The position numbers and the translations under genes are program-made. From positions 1 through 64,000 of the forward strand of contig JAATGU010000118.1 in NCBI GenBank assembly GCA_015654535.1: a DNA stretch of 64,000 nt, read 5' to 3'. Under the pieces are notes generated by a model. The model searched no databases. It saw nothing but the letters and a program-made list of their open reading frames with translations, and was not told the DNA's origin. This document shows positions 26,212-35,035 of this stretch, piece by piece. The DNA comes from Bacteroidales bacterium. Lineage in GTDB: Bacteria; Bacteroidota; Bacteroidia; Bacteroidales; Bacteroidaceae. Position 1 is the first letter of the stretch, and each line of letters starts with the position of its first letter.

Positions 26212-27369
26212 ATGAAAAAGATGATATTCACTCTAATCGCCATCGGTATGGTTACCATGAGTTCCATGAGTATGGCTGCCATGAGCATAAATAAAGTGCG
26301 CAAAGAGACTCGTTTCCTGACAGATAAAATGGCTTATGAACTGAATCTTACGTCAGAACAATATGATGATACATATGAGATCAATTATGACTTTATCTAC
26401 AGCGTTCGTGATATTATGGATGATGTGGTAGATGGTTACGATTATGCTCTGGATGAATATTACAATGCCCTTGATGTTCGTAATGATGACCTTCACTGGG
26501 TAATGGCAGACTGGCAATATGAACGATTCCTTGATACTGAATATTTCTATCGTCCCATATATTCAGACGGAAGTTCATGGAGTTTCAGAGTTTATATAAC
26601 CTACACGAATCCTTTCATGTTTTATTTCGACAGACCACCTCAATATAATACTTATAGTGGTGGACACTATCGCACACATTATAATAATATTAGCTATTAC
26701 TCAAACCGCTATAAACATGATGTATACAAAGGAACTTTCCAAACAAGAAATGCAAACGTTTATATAAACAATCGTCGTTCTGATTTTGGCATAACAACTC
26801 CTCGAAGTGGTTCATCAACGAATAACAACAGAAGTTCTTCACCAAGAATATCAAATGATGATCTGTATAACACCGGTCGCAGTTCAGGCTCATCAGTAAG
26901 AGCAGGAAGTGCTTCTGGAGTAAGTCGCCCAGCTAATAATACAAATAACCAATCTTCGGGAAGATCATCTTCTTCTAACAGAACGGAGAATAGCACGAGC
27001 GGTAGCACAAGAACCGGAAATGCAACAGGTAGCAGTACCTACACAAGGCCTTCTTCTTCAAGCAGAACTGATAATAATACCGGAAGTAGCACAAGAAACG
27101 GGAACACAGGTAGCAGTACCTATGCACGTCCTTCTTCTTCAAGCAGGACTGATAATAATACGGGAAGTAGCACAAGAACCAGCACTGAGACTCGCTCACC
27201 AGCAAGTACTGAAAGAACTTCTACAAACAATAGTCAACCTTCTGCTCCATCGGTAAGAAGCAATAGTGCTCCCAGAAGTTCGGCATCGGAGAGAGGTCAA
27301 AAAGAAAATAGCAGCAGCCGCAGTTCATCGGGCACGTCTACCAGAAGCAATGACAAACCAAGGAGATAG
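26212..27369 (+). CDS. Exported Ser/Thr/Asn-rich repeat protein
   Basis: 385 residues. A signal peptide (MKKMIFTLIAIGMVTMSSMSMAA) is followed by a folded part of ~170 residues rich in Tyr and Asp. It includes MAYELNLTSEQYDDTYEINYDF, reminiscent of the LTxxQ motif of Spy/CpxP-type chaperones. From about residue 180 the chain is low complexity (Ser, Thr, Asn, Arg, Gly), with a 27-residue tandem repeat (SSTYxRPSSSSRTDNNTGSS). Likely a periplasmic or surface protein with a disordered tail; function unknown. It lies between two strong terminators, so it is a single-gene unit. Confidence 0.8.
   Translation: MKKMIFTLIAIGMVTMSSMSMAAMSINKVRKETRFLTDKMAYELNLTSEQYDDTYEINYDFIYSVRDIMDDVVDGYDYALDEYYNALDVRNDDLHWVMADWQYERFLDTEYFYRPIYSDGSSWSFRVYITYTNPFMFYFDRPPQYNTYSGGHYRTHYNNISYYSNRYKHDVYKGTFQTRNANVYINNRRSDFGITTPRSGSSTNNNRSSSPRISNDDLYNTGRSSGSSVRAGSASGVSRPANNTNNQSSGRSSSSNRTENSTSGSTRTGNATGSSTYTRPSSSSRTDNNTGSSTRNGNTGSSTYARPSSSSRTDNNTGSSTRTSTETRSPASTERTSTNNSQPSAPSVRSNSAPRSSASERGQKENSSSRSSSGTSTRSNDKPRR
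27028..27189 (+). repeat. 81-bp tandem repeat inside the Ser-rich protein gene
   Basis: Two copies of an 81-base (27-codon) unit, 27028-27108 and 27109-27189, nearly identical over their first ~70 bases. The period is a multiple of three, so changes in copy number keep the reading frame. Confidence 0.8.
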
Positions 27370-27401
27370 TTTCATTTATATAGTTTAATAAACAATTTTA
27401 T

Positions 27402-27440
27402 ATAAAGGCATTCGCTGTGAAGTGGTTGCCTTTATTTTTC
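27402..27440. terminator. Bidirectional terminator between convergent genes
   Basis: ATAAAGGCA (27402-27410) pairs with TGCCTTTAT (27427-27435), 16-base loop, followed by a T-rich run on the plus strand; the minus strand also ends in Ts. The right arm contains the stop codon of the transglycosylase gene (27432-27434). Confidence 0.7.
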
Positions 27441-29375
27441 GTTTTCTTCGGGCTCCAGAACTACGATAGTCGTATCTTTTGGTAGAGAAAAACTGTTCAT
27501 CGCAGCACCTGTAACTTGTATTTCCGGACGAATATTGGCGGCTTGTTCCTCAGAAATCAGTCCTTTTTTACAGAGTCGATTGGCTATTAATCGATAATAA
27601 CTACCCAACCATGGTTTAAGTTGCATATTCTCATCGAAAGAACTCCTGAAATGTTTCGGTTTAGGGATAATAGATGCCAGAAAAATAGCTTCTTCTACCG
27701 TCAGTTGGGAAGGTTCTTTCTGAAAATAATAGTGAGAAGCCTCAGCTGCGCCATAGATTAATGGTCCCCACTCTGCTATGTTGAGATAGACTTCGTACAT
27801 CCGATGCTTAGACGTAATGCCTTCGTTCTCAATAAGCCACACCACACAAGCTTCTTCAAGTTTACGAAGTAGGTTTTTATTTCTGTTTAGGAATACATTC
27901 TTTACCAGCTGCATAGAGATAGTACTTCCACCACGGGCAAATTTTTTGGATTTAAGGTCGTAAATCAATGCTTTTCTCATAGCATCCAAGCGGAATCCCC
28001 TGTGACTATAAAAGGAACCATCTTCAGATTGCATCACTGCCGTTTGGAGTAGTGGTGAAATGCTGTCCAACGGACGAAAGTTAGGATTCTGGGGACCAAC
28101 AATAAAACTACGTACCGGACGCCCATTTTCGTATGCCGTATATAAAAAAGATCCATTCATCTTAGCCAGATTTTCATTTCCATAGTTGAGCATTTTAAAA
28201 CCTTGACTTTTCAGTTCCGATTCTAACTTCAGTGCGTTCAGATTATTAAAATCAACATCCAGAAGAAAATGGTAGGCCAAACGACCATTTGTCTTTATCC
28301 CGTCCAAACTATTAAAAAGTCCTTTGGGCAGAGAAGAGAATAGCTCGTCGGCTGGAAAAGAAGGTTTATCAATGGCAACGATGATATGCCATTTATCTTT
28401 TTTCTGTGCTCGCACATAGGGATGAAACTGTAATTTATTGAACTGAACAATCGTAGCACTATCCAGTTCTACAAAGTCTTTTCCCACGTTGACGGTGTAA
28501 CTAAAACGTCCTCGGTTAAGATCAATTACTTCCGGAGAAAGAGCAGGATGATAAAGTTCCAGCCCGCTGACTTCAGCTTTTCCGGTCAAAGAAATCTTTC
28601 CACCGCCCAACTCACTTTCTGTGAGGCGATAAGCAAGTGTATCAAATGCCACCTGCATACCATAATGTTTATTCAGATAAGGAAGCGATACTTTTCCAGG
28701 AAGCTTTGAATAAATTTCGGCTTCCAGCGTCTTTTCGCCGTTGTGCAAACGTCCCCTACTCATCCAGTAGCGCACCGTACTATCTTCCTTAACAGTAATC
28801 TCGGTTTCAAAACGGTTTTCTTTGATGTGAAGTATAGGAACCTGTACTTCCATATAAGTTGCGTCTCGCCGGTAACTCACTCGAAAATCTTTCAGATTAC
28901 CATTTTCTGGTAGAAAACCAAATATTAAATTCAATGAGTTAGACACTCGCTGGGCATAATCTTTTTTATTTTCATCCTCTATCTTCTTTTTATCTTTTTT
29001 AAACAAGAAGTCATAGTTGGAAAGAGAATCTTTCTTTACGAAACTAACATGAACCCCGTCGGCTGCTACCTTCTTTACTTCTGCCTTGAAAATAAGCATT
29101 TTCCAAAAATTAAGATCAACCTGCATAGAATGTAACTCTATGAGCGTATCTCTATTATTAGGTACCACAGATAGTTGCTCAATCTCTACTTCGCTGATTC
29201 CCGGCATGTGAAGACGGGCATAACTGATTTTTAGTCCATATTCTTTTTCTAAATCTTCAAATTTACCTTCTGCATAGTGATTTAATAACGTGTCTCTGCA
29301 CACATATGCAACAATACCTGTCACAATAAGTAGGCTAAGAGCAACCAAAATCCCTATTTTTGTTTTATGTCCCAT
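27432..29375 (-). CDS. Biosynthetic peptidoglycan transglycosylase with long N-terminal region
   Basis: Polymerises lipid II glycan strands at the outer face of the inner membrane (GT51 fold). From the ATG at 29375 (MGHKTKIGILVALSLLIVTG) it has 647 residues with an N-terminal anchor. The TTG at 29417 belongs to the promoter. The GT51 motifs are C-terminal: QSEDGSFYSHRGF with the catalytic Glu (about residue 450), ARGGSTISMQLVKNVFL, RKLEEACVVWLIE and KHRMYEVYLNIAEWG. No transpeptidase domain follows. Monofunctional MtgA is about 240 residues, so the ~400-residue, beta-rich, periplasmic N-terminal part is extra; it resembles AsmA/DUF-type domains and may bind partners. Confidence 0.86.
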   Translation of the reverse strand: MGHKTKIGILVALSLLIVTGIVAYVCRDTLLNHYAEGKFEDLEKEYGLKISYARLHMPGISEVEIEQLSVVPNNRDTLIELHSMQVDLNFWKMLIFKAEVKKVAADGVHVSFVKKDSLSNYDFLFKKDKKKIEDENKKDYAQRVSNSLNLIFGFLPENGNLKDFRVSYRRDATYMEVQVPILHIKENRFETEITVKEDSTVRYWMSRGRLHNGEKTLEAEIYSKLPGKVSLPYLNKHYGMQVAFDTLAYRLTESELGGGKISLTGKAEVSGLELYHPALSPEVIDLNRGRFSYTVNVGKDFVELDSATIVQFNKLQFHPYVRAQKKDKWHIIVAIDKPSFPADELFSSLPKGLFNSLDGIKTNGRLAYHFLLDVDFNNLNALKLESELKSQGFKMLNYGNENLAKMNGSFLYTAYENGRPVRSFIVGPQNPNFRPLDSISPLLQTAVMQSEDGSFYSHRGFRLDAMRKALIYDLKSKKFARGGSTISMQLVKNVFLNRNKNLLRKLEEACVVWLIENEGITSKHRMYEVYLNIAEWGPLIYGAAEASHYYFQKEPSQLTVEEAIFLASIIPKPKHFRSSFDENMQLKPWLGSYYRLIANRLCKKGLISEEQAANIRPEIQVTGAAMNSFSLPKDTTIVVLEPEENEK

Positions 29376-29414
29376 ACTGAATAAAAATTCTTTTGTATAG
29401 TTAGTTTTGCGTTG

Positions 29415-29422
29415 CAAAAGTA
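29415..29422 (-). promoter_or_regulatory. -7 element of the transglycosylase promoter
   Basis: On the minus strand TACTTTTG, consensus TAnnTTTG, 40 bases ahead of the ATG at 29375. Its TTG is in frame with the gene, which makes a false start codon. Confidence 0.55.
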
Positions 29423-29620
29423 GCTGTTTCTATTGTATATTGTTCATTATTTTAAAAGAATTAGAAAGCTAAGAGTATGAGATTTGGAATATTGATAAGA
29501 TAGTCTACAGTATAATATCAAATAGTGTACACTTACATTATTTTAAGCGTACAGCTTTTTATTATTTACCGTAGCTATTCTATATTATATCTAAGGAAAG
29601 ATTCCCTTAATACTAAGCTC

Positions 29621-31237
29621 TCAAGGTAAAAAGAACTTGTTTGTCAATGCTCTTTTCCCATTGAATACACGAATTAAATAAAAACCTTTCTGCAAAGAAG
29701 CCGTGGGAAGAAGAAAATATTCACCAGGAGTAGCGTTTGCAGATGAGAAGACCATTTGGCCACTGATCGTCAATATTTCGACCCTATCTATTTGCCCGGC
29801 ACTAAGAGTAAGGTATCCGTTAGAAGGATCACCAAATATCTGAAGCTTATCTGCTGCCTCCTGCGTTGCATTCTCAATGCCAGTGCCATTATTACCCAAA
29901 CTAAGGCCTGTTACAATGGGGTCGTGGTCAGAACAACGGTAAGGGTCAGCGGAGTAATAAGTGGAGGAAGTATACTCCAAATAAGTGGGTTCGTCCGCAT
30001 TAATATGCCATGGGCGGGCACCGGTCACTTGTTTACTAAGACTAGAGGTTGCTTGCGAATGATCTAAATAACCTACGTTCCCCCGATAAACATAACTATA
30101 ATCTTTAGGGGAAAAAAGTTGCAGCTCATTAACCAGTCCATTGTTTGCATACACTTTAATAGGATCTTCCATGGAATAAGCATTCATATCTCCTACTACC
30201 AGAACATCAGGATCATTATAGTAACTAGTAAGAGTATTCAATGCATTTACAACCAGATTAGCCTCAATTACCCGATCATAATTATAAATACCCTGCCCAT
30301 CTCCCTGGTCGGCATTATTCCCTGAGCCAGAGCCCGATTTAGCTTTGAGATGATTCACTGCTATAATTACCCGTTCTCCATTGCTTTTCAGATCAAAAGC
30401 TTGCGCTACCTGCCGCAATTTCAAGCTACCACTTCCATAGATATAAATATCTCTATAAGGAGCAACCTTTGTTTTATTATAAATAAATACATTCTTGGTA
30501 TAGGTAGTTTCTTCGTTGTTATTATCAGTAACATAAGCATAGTTGCTGGAAGAAGTCACTTCATTTAATCCATTAACCAGATCCGAAACGGAAGCATTTC
30601 CTTCGCCGACTTCACAAAGGGCATAAATATCAGCGTCCAATCCTTTCAGTGCCGCTAACACTTTTGATCGCTGGCGGTTAAAGGCCTCTTGATTGTCAGC
30701 TCCATATCCTTTTCCCCATTGAGTGCTGCTGGCAATATAATATTCAATATTAAAGCTTGCAACTTTCAGATTATAGCTACCCACATCCCCTGGAGAAACA
30801 GTACGCTCATTACCCTCAAAAATAGGCTGAACAGTAGGAGATAAAGAATATGTGCCGTTGCTATAAGTTAAGATACCTCTCAATCCCGTTACTTTACTTC
30901 CTGTTCTCAACGTTCCGTTCGCATCAACATAAGAAGAACTACTCTTCAAGGTCAATTTCCGCTGAGCATTCCAGCTAATCATACTAATTGCTTCACTTCC
31001 AGGCAAAGCCACCTCTGTAGGAGAATAAAGAAGCCCGGGAGAAAGGATTATATCTCCCGAAGGCTTACTATAATATGTCTGAGTTACTGTGAGAGGCAAA
31101 GTAAAGATAACCTCTTTTCCACTTAGGGAAGGCGACAAATCATCGATGAAAGATTTTATCTCTGTCTGTGAAAATGCAGACATACAAACCGAAAAGTTGC
31201 ACCACAGTACCGTAAGTCGCAGTAAACTTTTTTTCAT
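29621..31237 (-). CDS. Secreted endonuclease/exonuclease/phosphatase-family nuclease with sorting-type C-terminus
   Basis: 538 residues, signal peptide MKKSLLRLTVLWCNFSV...AFSQ. An OB-like N-terminal domain (~25-150) precedes an ExeM-type EEP domain (~155-450) with LKVASFNIEYY, DADIYALCEVGEG, VNHLKAK, VVGDMNAY and CSDHDPIVTG, which supply the metal and catalytic Asn, Glu, His and Asp residues. The last ~75 residues form a small beta-domain (LQIFGDPSNGYLTL, VEILTISGQMVFSS, GFYLIRVFNGKRALTNKFFL), the look of type IX secretion C-terminal signals. It likely degrades extracellular DNA. Its own -7 element is at 31268. Confidence 0.86.
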   Translation of the reverse strand: MKKSLLRLTVLWCNFSVCMSAFSQTEIKSFIDDLSPSLSGKEVIFTLPLTVTQTYYSKPSGDIILSPGLLYSPTEVALPGSEAISMISWNAQRKLTLKSSSSYVDANGTLRTGSKVTGLRGILTYSNGTYSLSPTVQPIFEGNERTVSPGDVGSYNLKVASFNIEYYIASSTQWGKGYGADNQEAFNRQRSKVLAALKGLDADIYALCEVGEGNASVSDLVNGLNEVTSSSNYAYVTDNNNEETTYTKNVFIYNKTKVAPYRDIYIYGSGSLKLRQVAQAFDLKSNGERVIIAVNHLKAKSGSGSGNNADQGDGQGIYNYDRVIEANLVVNALNTLTSYYNDPDVLVVGDMNAYSMEDPIKVYANNGLVNELQLFSPKDYSYVYRGNVGYLDHSQATSSLSKQVTGARPWHINADEPTYLEYTSSTYYSADPYRCSDHDPIVTGLSLGNNGTGIENATQEAADKLQIFGDPSNGYLTLSAGQIDRVEILTISGQMVFSSANATPGEYFLLPTASLQKGFYLIRVFNGKRALTNKFFLP

Positions 31238-31267
31238 AACATTCTTTGTTAAAATATAAAATATTCA

Positions 31268-31275
31268 CAAAGATA
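31268..31275 (-). promoter_or_regulatory. -7 element upstream of the nuclease gene
   Basis: On the minus strand TATCTTTG, 31 bases upstream of the ATG at 31237, in the short gap after the TolC-like gene. It suggests separate transcription of the nuclease; no -33 box is clear. Confidence 0.4.
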
Positions 31276-31286
31276 GTTTTTTCTTT

Positions 31287-32603
31287 CTACTGCGCCAGTG
31301 ATATACCTTTATAAAAATCTAAAATTTTCGTTCTAAAAAGATAATCATACTTTGCCTGAATCTGATCGGAAGAAGCTTTCATCAAATTGACCTTTGCCTC
31401 ACTAAACTCTACAGAAGTTGCTTTGCCGTTCTCATACTTTTCACGCATCAGTTTAAATGATTCTTCATTAGCCTCAACGGCAGTCTTACTAGAAGTATAT
31501 TTTGCCTGAGCTGCCACCGCATTATAATATGCCTGCTGAATTTCTTTATAAAGACTTTTCTTTGAATCTTCTAATTGAAGCGCTTGTGTGCTGTATTGCA
31601 AGCGGGCGGTTTTCACTTTGTTACGGGTATCAAAGCGATCAAAAATAGGAATACTCAATGACAGACCAATATACTTATTGAAGTTATCTCCCCATTGCTG
31701 TCCAAAATTCCGGCTGGTAATTCCGGACATAGTATAATATCCGGTACTCAATCCTCCATTAAAAGAAAGGGTAGGATAATAGGCTCCCCGAGCAATCTTG
31801 ATGCTTCTATCGGTTCCCTCTAAGCGATATTGGGCAGCCAGTACTCCCGGTCTAATTACAATAGCTTGGGTGTAAATATCCTCTGGAGCACTCAACTCAG
31901 AAAACTGAGGATCCACCTCAGGGAAAACAACAGAAAAGCCTTCAGGACTAGGTAATTCTAAAAGTTGTGTTAAGTCCAAAACTGCTAATTTACGAGTATT
32001 CTCAGCTTGCACAGCCGAAAGTTCATCTTGTGCCAATCGTGCCTTTAACTCATAAACCTGCGACGTAGAAGCTTTACCCACCTCTTCCATACGAGCCATT
32101 CTATCCAATTGTTCCTTACTTAGCTTTATTTGTTCCTGAGCTACCTTACATAATTCTTCATTAAAAAGTACCTGCAAAAAAGCGGAAGTTACATTTATAC
32201 TGATATCTTCTTTAGCTTTCTTCAAGTCCTCTGTAGCAGCTTTCAGATTCAGTTTACTTAGCTCTATATTGTTAGGTATCTGAAAACCGGTAAAAATAGG
32301 AACAGTGGTACTGAGCCCAAAGCTACTATTGCTGCTATTACTATCTACATAAGAGTTATCTTTAGGAGAAGCGGCACGTCCAAAACTAAATGATTGAGAG
32401 ACACTACCATTTAAATCAGGTAACCTTTTATTCTTGGCACTATTCAAATCCACTTTCTGTTGTTCAGTTGTGATCTCTTGTTTTTGAATCTGAAGGCTAT
32501 GTTTTATCGCATAATCTATGCAATCTCTAAGAGTCCAGTTTTGCTGGGCAAAGGTCCCTCCAGAGAATAACAATAGGACAATAAGAATTATATTTTTTTT
32601 CAT
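31287..32603 (-). CDS. TolC-like outer-membrane efflux protein
   Basis: 438 residues, last gene of an ABC-type exporter operon. A signal peptide (MKKNIILIVLLLFSGGTFAQ) is followed by QNWTLRDCIDYAIKHSLQIQ and two OEP repeats with long Ala/Gln-rich helices. It forms the outer-membrane tunnel that receives cargo from the MacA-like adaptor, whose stop lies eight bases upstream. It is paralogous to the TolC at 7265-8593, which serves the RND pump. Confidence 0.92.
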   Translation of the reverse strand: MKKNIILIVLLLFSGGTFAQQNWTLRDCIDYAIKHSLQIQKQEITTEQQKVDLNSAKNKRLPDLNGSVSQSFSFGRAASPKDNSYVDSNSSNSSFGLSTTVPIFTGFQIPNNIELSKLNLKAATEDLKKAKEDISINVTSAFLQVLFNEELCKVAQEQIKLSKEQLDRMARMEEVGKASTSQVYELKARLAQDELSAVQAENTRKLAVLDLTQLLELPSPEGFSVVFPEVDPQFSELSAPEDIYTQAIVIRPGVLAAQYRLEGTDRSIKIARGAYYPTLSFNGGLSTGYYTMSGITSRNFGQQWGDNFNKYIGLSLSIPIFDRFDTRNKVKTARLQYSTQALQLEDSKKSLYKEIQQAYYNAVAAQAKYTSSKTAVEANEESFKLMREKYENGKATSVEFSEAKVNLMKASSDQIQAKYDYLFRTKILDFYKGISLAQ

Positions 32604-32611
32604 AGACTTAC

Positions 32612-33736
32612 TTATTTTTTATCCTCCTTTAAAGGCTTCTTTTCCTCAACAATAGCCCCGCGGACTTTCTCTTTTACTGTAATTCCACTTTTTATTTCTA
32701 TTTTAATGCCATCACTCATTCCCAAAATGACCCTGCGTCTTTCAAATGTCTGAGTCGGCTTTTCACTCTTCAACACATAGACAAATGTAGAATCTCCTGA
32801 AAATTCAACAGTACTTTCCGGCACAGTTAATACTTTATTGGCTCTACCCAATACTATTTCTGCATTCGCACTATATCCTGAACGAATTTCAACATCAGAA
32901 GGAGCATTTATGGCAGCTTTTATTTCGAAGAGATTCGCTCCATTCTCTGCAACTCCTTTGGGAGAAATATATTCCAGTTTTGCATTAAATTTTAGATTCT
33001 GTAAAGCACCAATAGTCAGTTTCAAAGGCATTCCTTCTTTAATACGTCCTACTTCTGTTTCATCTATCTTTCCTCTAAAAATAAGATCTTTCATGTTGGC
33101 TACTGTCGCAACAGTTGTTCCATCATTAAAAGTATTACTCATTATTACAGAACTACCTTTCTTAACAGGTATATCCAAAATTAATCCATCAATAGTGGAA
33201 CGAATCATAGTGTTACTGAAACTTGCCGAATTTTTAGTGATCCCTTCTTTTATAATATCCAGACTTTCTTTTGCTGTTGAAGACTCTTCTCTAGCGGTTT
33301 TCATAGTGACTTCACTTTTCTCATAGTCCTCCTTACTAATCAATTTGTCCTTAAACAACTTCTTCTGACGTTCAAATTCCTGTTTTGCCTGCCTATAGTT
33401 AATGTCAGCAACACGAACACGACTTTCTGCAGTATTCAGCTGACCTAATTCCGGAATAACTTTCACCTTAGCAATTACATCCCCCTTCTTAATTAGCTGA
33501 CCGGCTTCTTTATATACCTCTACCACAATACCGGAGATTTGTGGTTTAATTAAGATCTCGTCACGTGGTTCTACCTTGCCTGTAGCCACTGTACTTTTCT
33601 CTATATCCGTAACCTTTGGAGTTACAAGCTCATACACAATTGCCTTTGGTTGAGATTTAACATAAAGGAATGCGAAAGTGCTAATGAATATGGCGACTAT
33701 GACCACAATCAATGCGATTTTAAGATACTTCTTCAT
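32612..33736 (-). CDS. MacA-like periplasmic adaptor
   Basis: 374 residues of the HlyD/MacA class: an N-terminal membrane helix (ALIVVIVAIFISTFAFLYV), a lipoyl motif (GIVVEVYKEAGQLIKKGDVIAKV), a coiled-coil hairpin (~100-170), the second lipoyl half (IDGLILDIPVKKGSSVI), then beta-barrel and membrane-proximal domains (VLTVPESTVEFSGDSTFVYVL). It bridges the two MacB-type permeases and the TolC-like channel encoded on either side of it. Confidence 0.92.
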   Translation of the reverse strand: MKKYLKIALIVVIVAIFISTFAFLYVKSQPKAIVYELVTPKVTDIEKSTVATGKVEPRDEILIKPQISGIVVEVYKEAGQLIKKGDVIAKVKVIPELGQLNTAESRVRVADINYRQAKQEFERQKKLFKDKLISKEDYEKSEVTMKTAREESSTAKESLDIIKEGITKNSASFSNTMIRSTIDGLILDIPVKKGSSVIMSNTFNDGTTVATVANMKDLIFRGKIDETEVGRIKEGMPLKLTIGALQNLKFNAKLEYISPKGVAENGANLFEIKAAINAPSDVEIRSGYSANAEIVLGRANKVLTVPESTVEFSGDSTFVYVLKSEKPTQTFERRRVILGMSDGIKIEIKSGITVKEKVRGAIVEEKKPLKEDKK

Positions 33737-33788
33737 ACAATTATTGTTACTATTATTTTATTTACTTACGTTATATTTTAGCTTAATA

Positions 33789-35033
33789 TTATTCATCTCG
33801 AATAGCCTCAATTGGTTTTATCGACATAGCTCGGTAAGCCGGTGCCAATCCTGCCAACATTCCTAATGAAAGAAGTAAAAGTGTCATTCCGATTGCCATC
33901 CAGAAAGAAACCTGAAAATGAACATCTGTTCCACCTGCCCTAATGCCGACCTCGGCAACCTGAAGAACCAATACAGCAAATGAGATACCTGTTAATCCCG
34001 CAATGGAAGTTAACACCATACTTTCAGAAAGTATCTGCTGCATAATTTCTTTTGGACGGGCACCTATTGCCCTACGGATACCAATTTCTCCCGTTCGCTC
34101 ACGAACTGTAACCATCATAATGTTACTCACGCCAATGGCACCAGCTAATAAAGTGCCTAATCCAACGAGCCAGATGAGTATACGAATGCCGGCAAACAAA
34201 TTATCCATCATTTTAAACATCTCTTCCATATTAAGTACCATCAACGCTTGTGGATCTGTTGGAGAAATCAAATGATTGGACTTTATCAGCTTCTGTATAT
34301 CCGGCTCCATGGTACTAATGAGTGTACCCTCCTTAGCGGTAATACAAATAATATGTACTTCCTTTCCATAATTATAAGCTTGCTGCATCGTAGTGAAAGG
34401 AATAGTTACCGTTTCTTCACTAGATCCACCTATATTAATGTTACTCACACCAGAACAAACACCCACAACCTGATAGTAAATGCCATCCACGCGAATAAAC
34501 TCTCCACAAGGATTTTGTCCTTTTTTAAAAAGAGTTTGATAAATACGAGTACCGATGGTACAGACTTTACGTTGCTCACGAATATCTACATCATTAATAA
34601 AGCGTCCAAACCGCATACTTTGCTGCTCAATATAATCATATTCAGGATATGCTCCCCGAGCTACAAATGAGCCTTTTTCTTCTCCTCGGACAACCGAAGC
34701 CCCCCATCGACTAAGACATGGAGTAATATGCTCAATATTAGAAATATTATTGCGAAGTATTTCCACGTCATGATTCTCTAAATTCCAGGTTCGGCCTTTA
34801 CGGAATCCTTTATAAGGTTCGCTTGTCTGCTGACTAATCAGGAAACAGGAGTTTGTGGCAAAGCCGGCAAAGTTACTGCTCATCATTTGCTGCATCCCAT
34901 TTCCTCCGCCAATAAGAGCTACCAGCATAAATATTCCCCAAAAAATTCCGAAAGCAGTTAACAGACTACGTGTCTTGTTTCGAGTAATGGTTACAAGGAC
35001 TTCCTCCCACCGATCTATATCTATTATTCTCAT
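33789..35033 (-). CDS. MacB/FtsX-type ABC permease
   Basis: 414 residues: an N-terminal helix (RSLLTAFGIFWGIFMLVALIGGGNGM), a large periplasmic MacB core domain, and three C-terminal helices of the FtsX type, with the conserved GVSNIMMVTVRERTGEIGIRRAIGA loop and the ending PAYRAMSIKPIEAIRDE. Unlike E. coli MacB it carries no ATPase; that is a separate gene in the operon. It follows its paralogue after two bases. Exported cargo unknown. Confidence 0.91.
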   Translation of the reverse strand: MRIIDIDRWEEVLVTITRNKTRSLLTAFGIFWGIFMLVALIGGGNGMQQMMSSNFAGFATNSCFLISQQTSEPYKGFRKGRTWNLENHDVEILRNNISNIEHITPCLSRWGASVVRGEEKGSFVARGAYPEYDYIEQQSMRFGRFINDVDIREQRKVCTIGTRIYQTLFKKGQNPCGEFIRVDGIYYQVVGVCSGVSNINIGGSSEETVTIPFTTMQQAYNYGKEVHIICITAKEGTLISTMEPDIQKLIKSNHLISPTDPQALMVLNMEEMFKMMDNLFAGIRILIWLVGLGTLLAGAIGVSNIMMVTVRERTGEIGIRRAIGARPKEIMQQILSESMVLTSIAGLTGISFAVLVLQVAEVGIRAGGTDVHFQVSFWMAIGMTLLLLSLGMLAGLAPAYRAMSIKPIEAIRDE

Positions 35034-35035
35034 AA

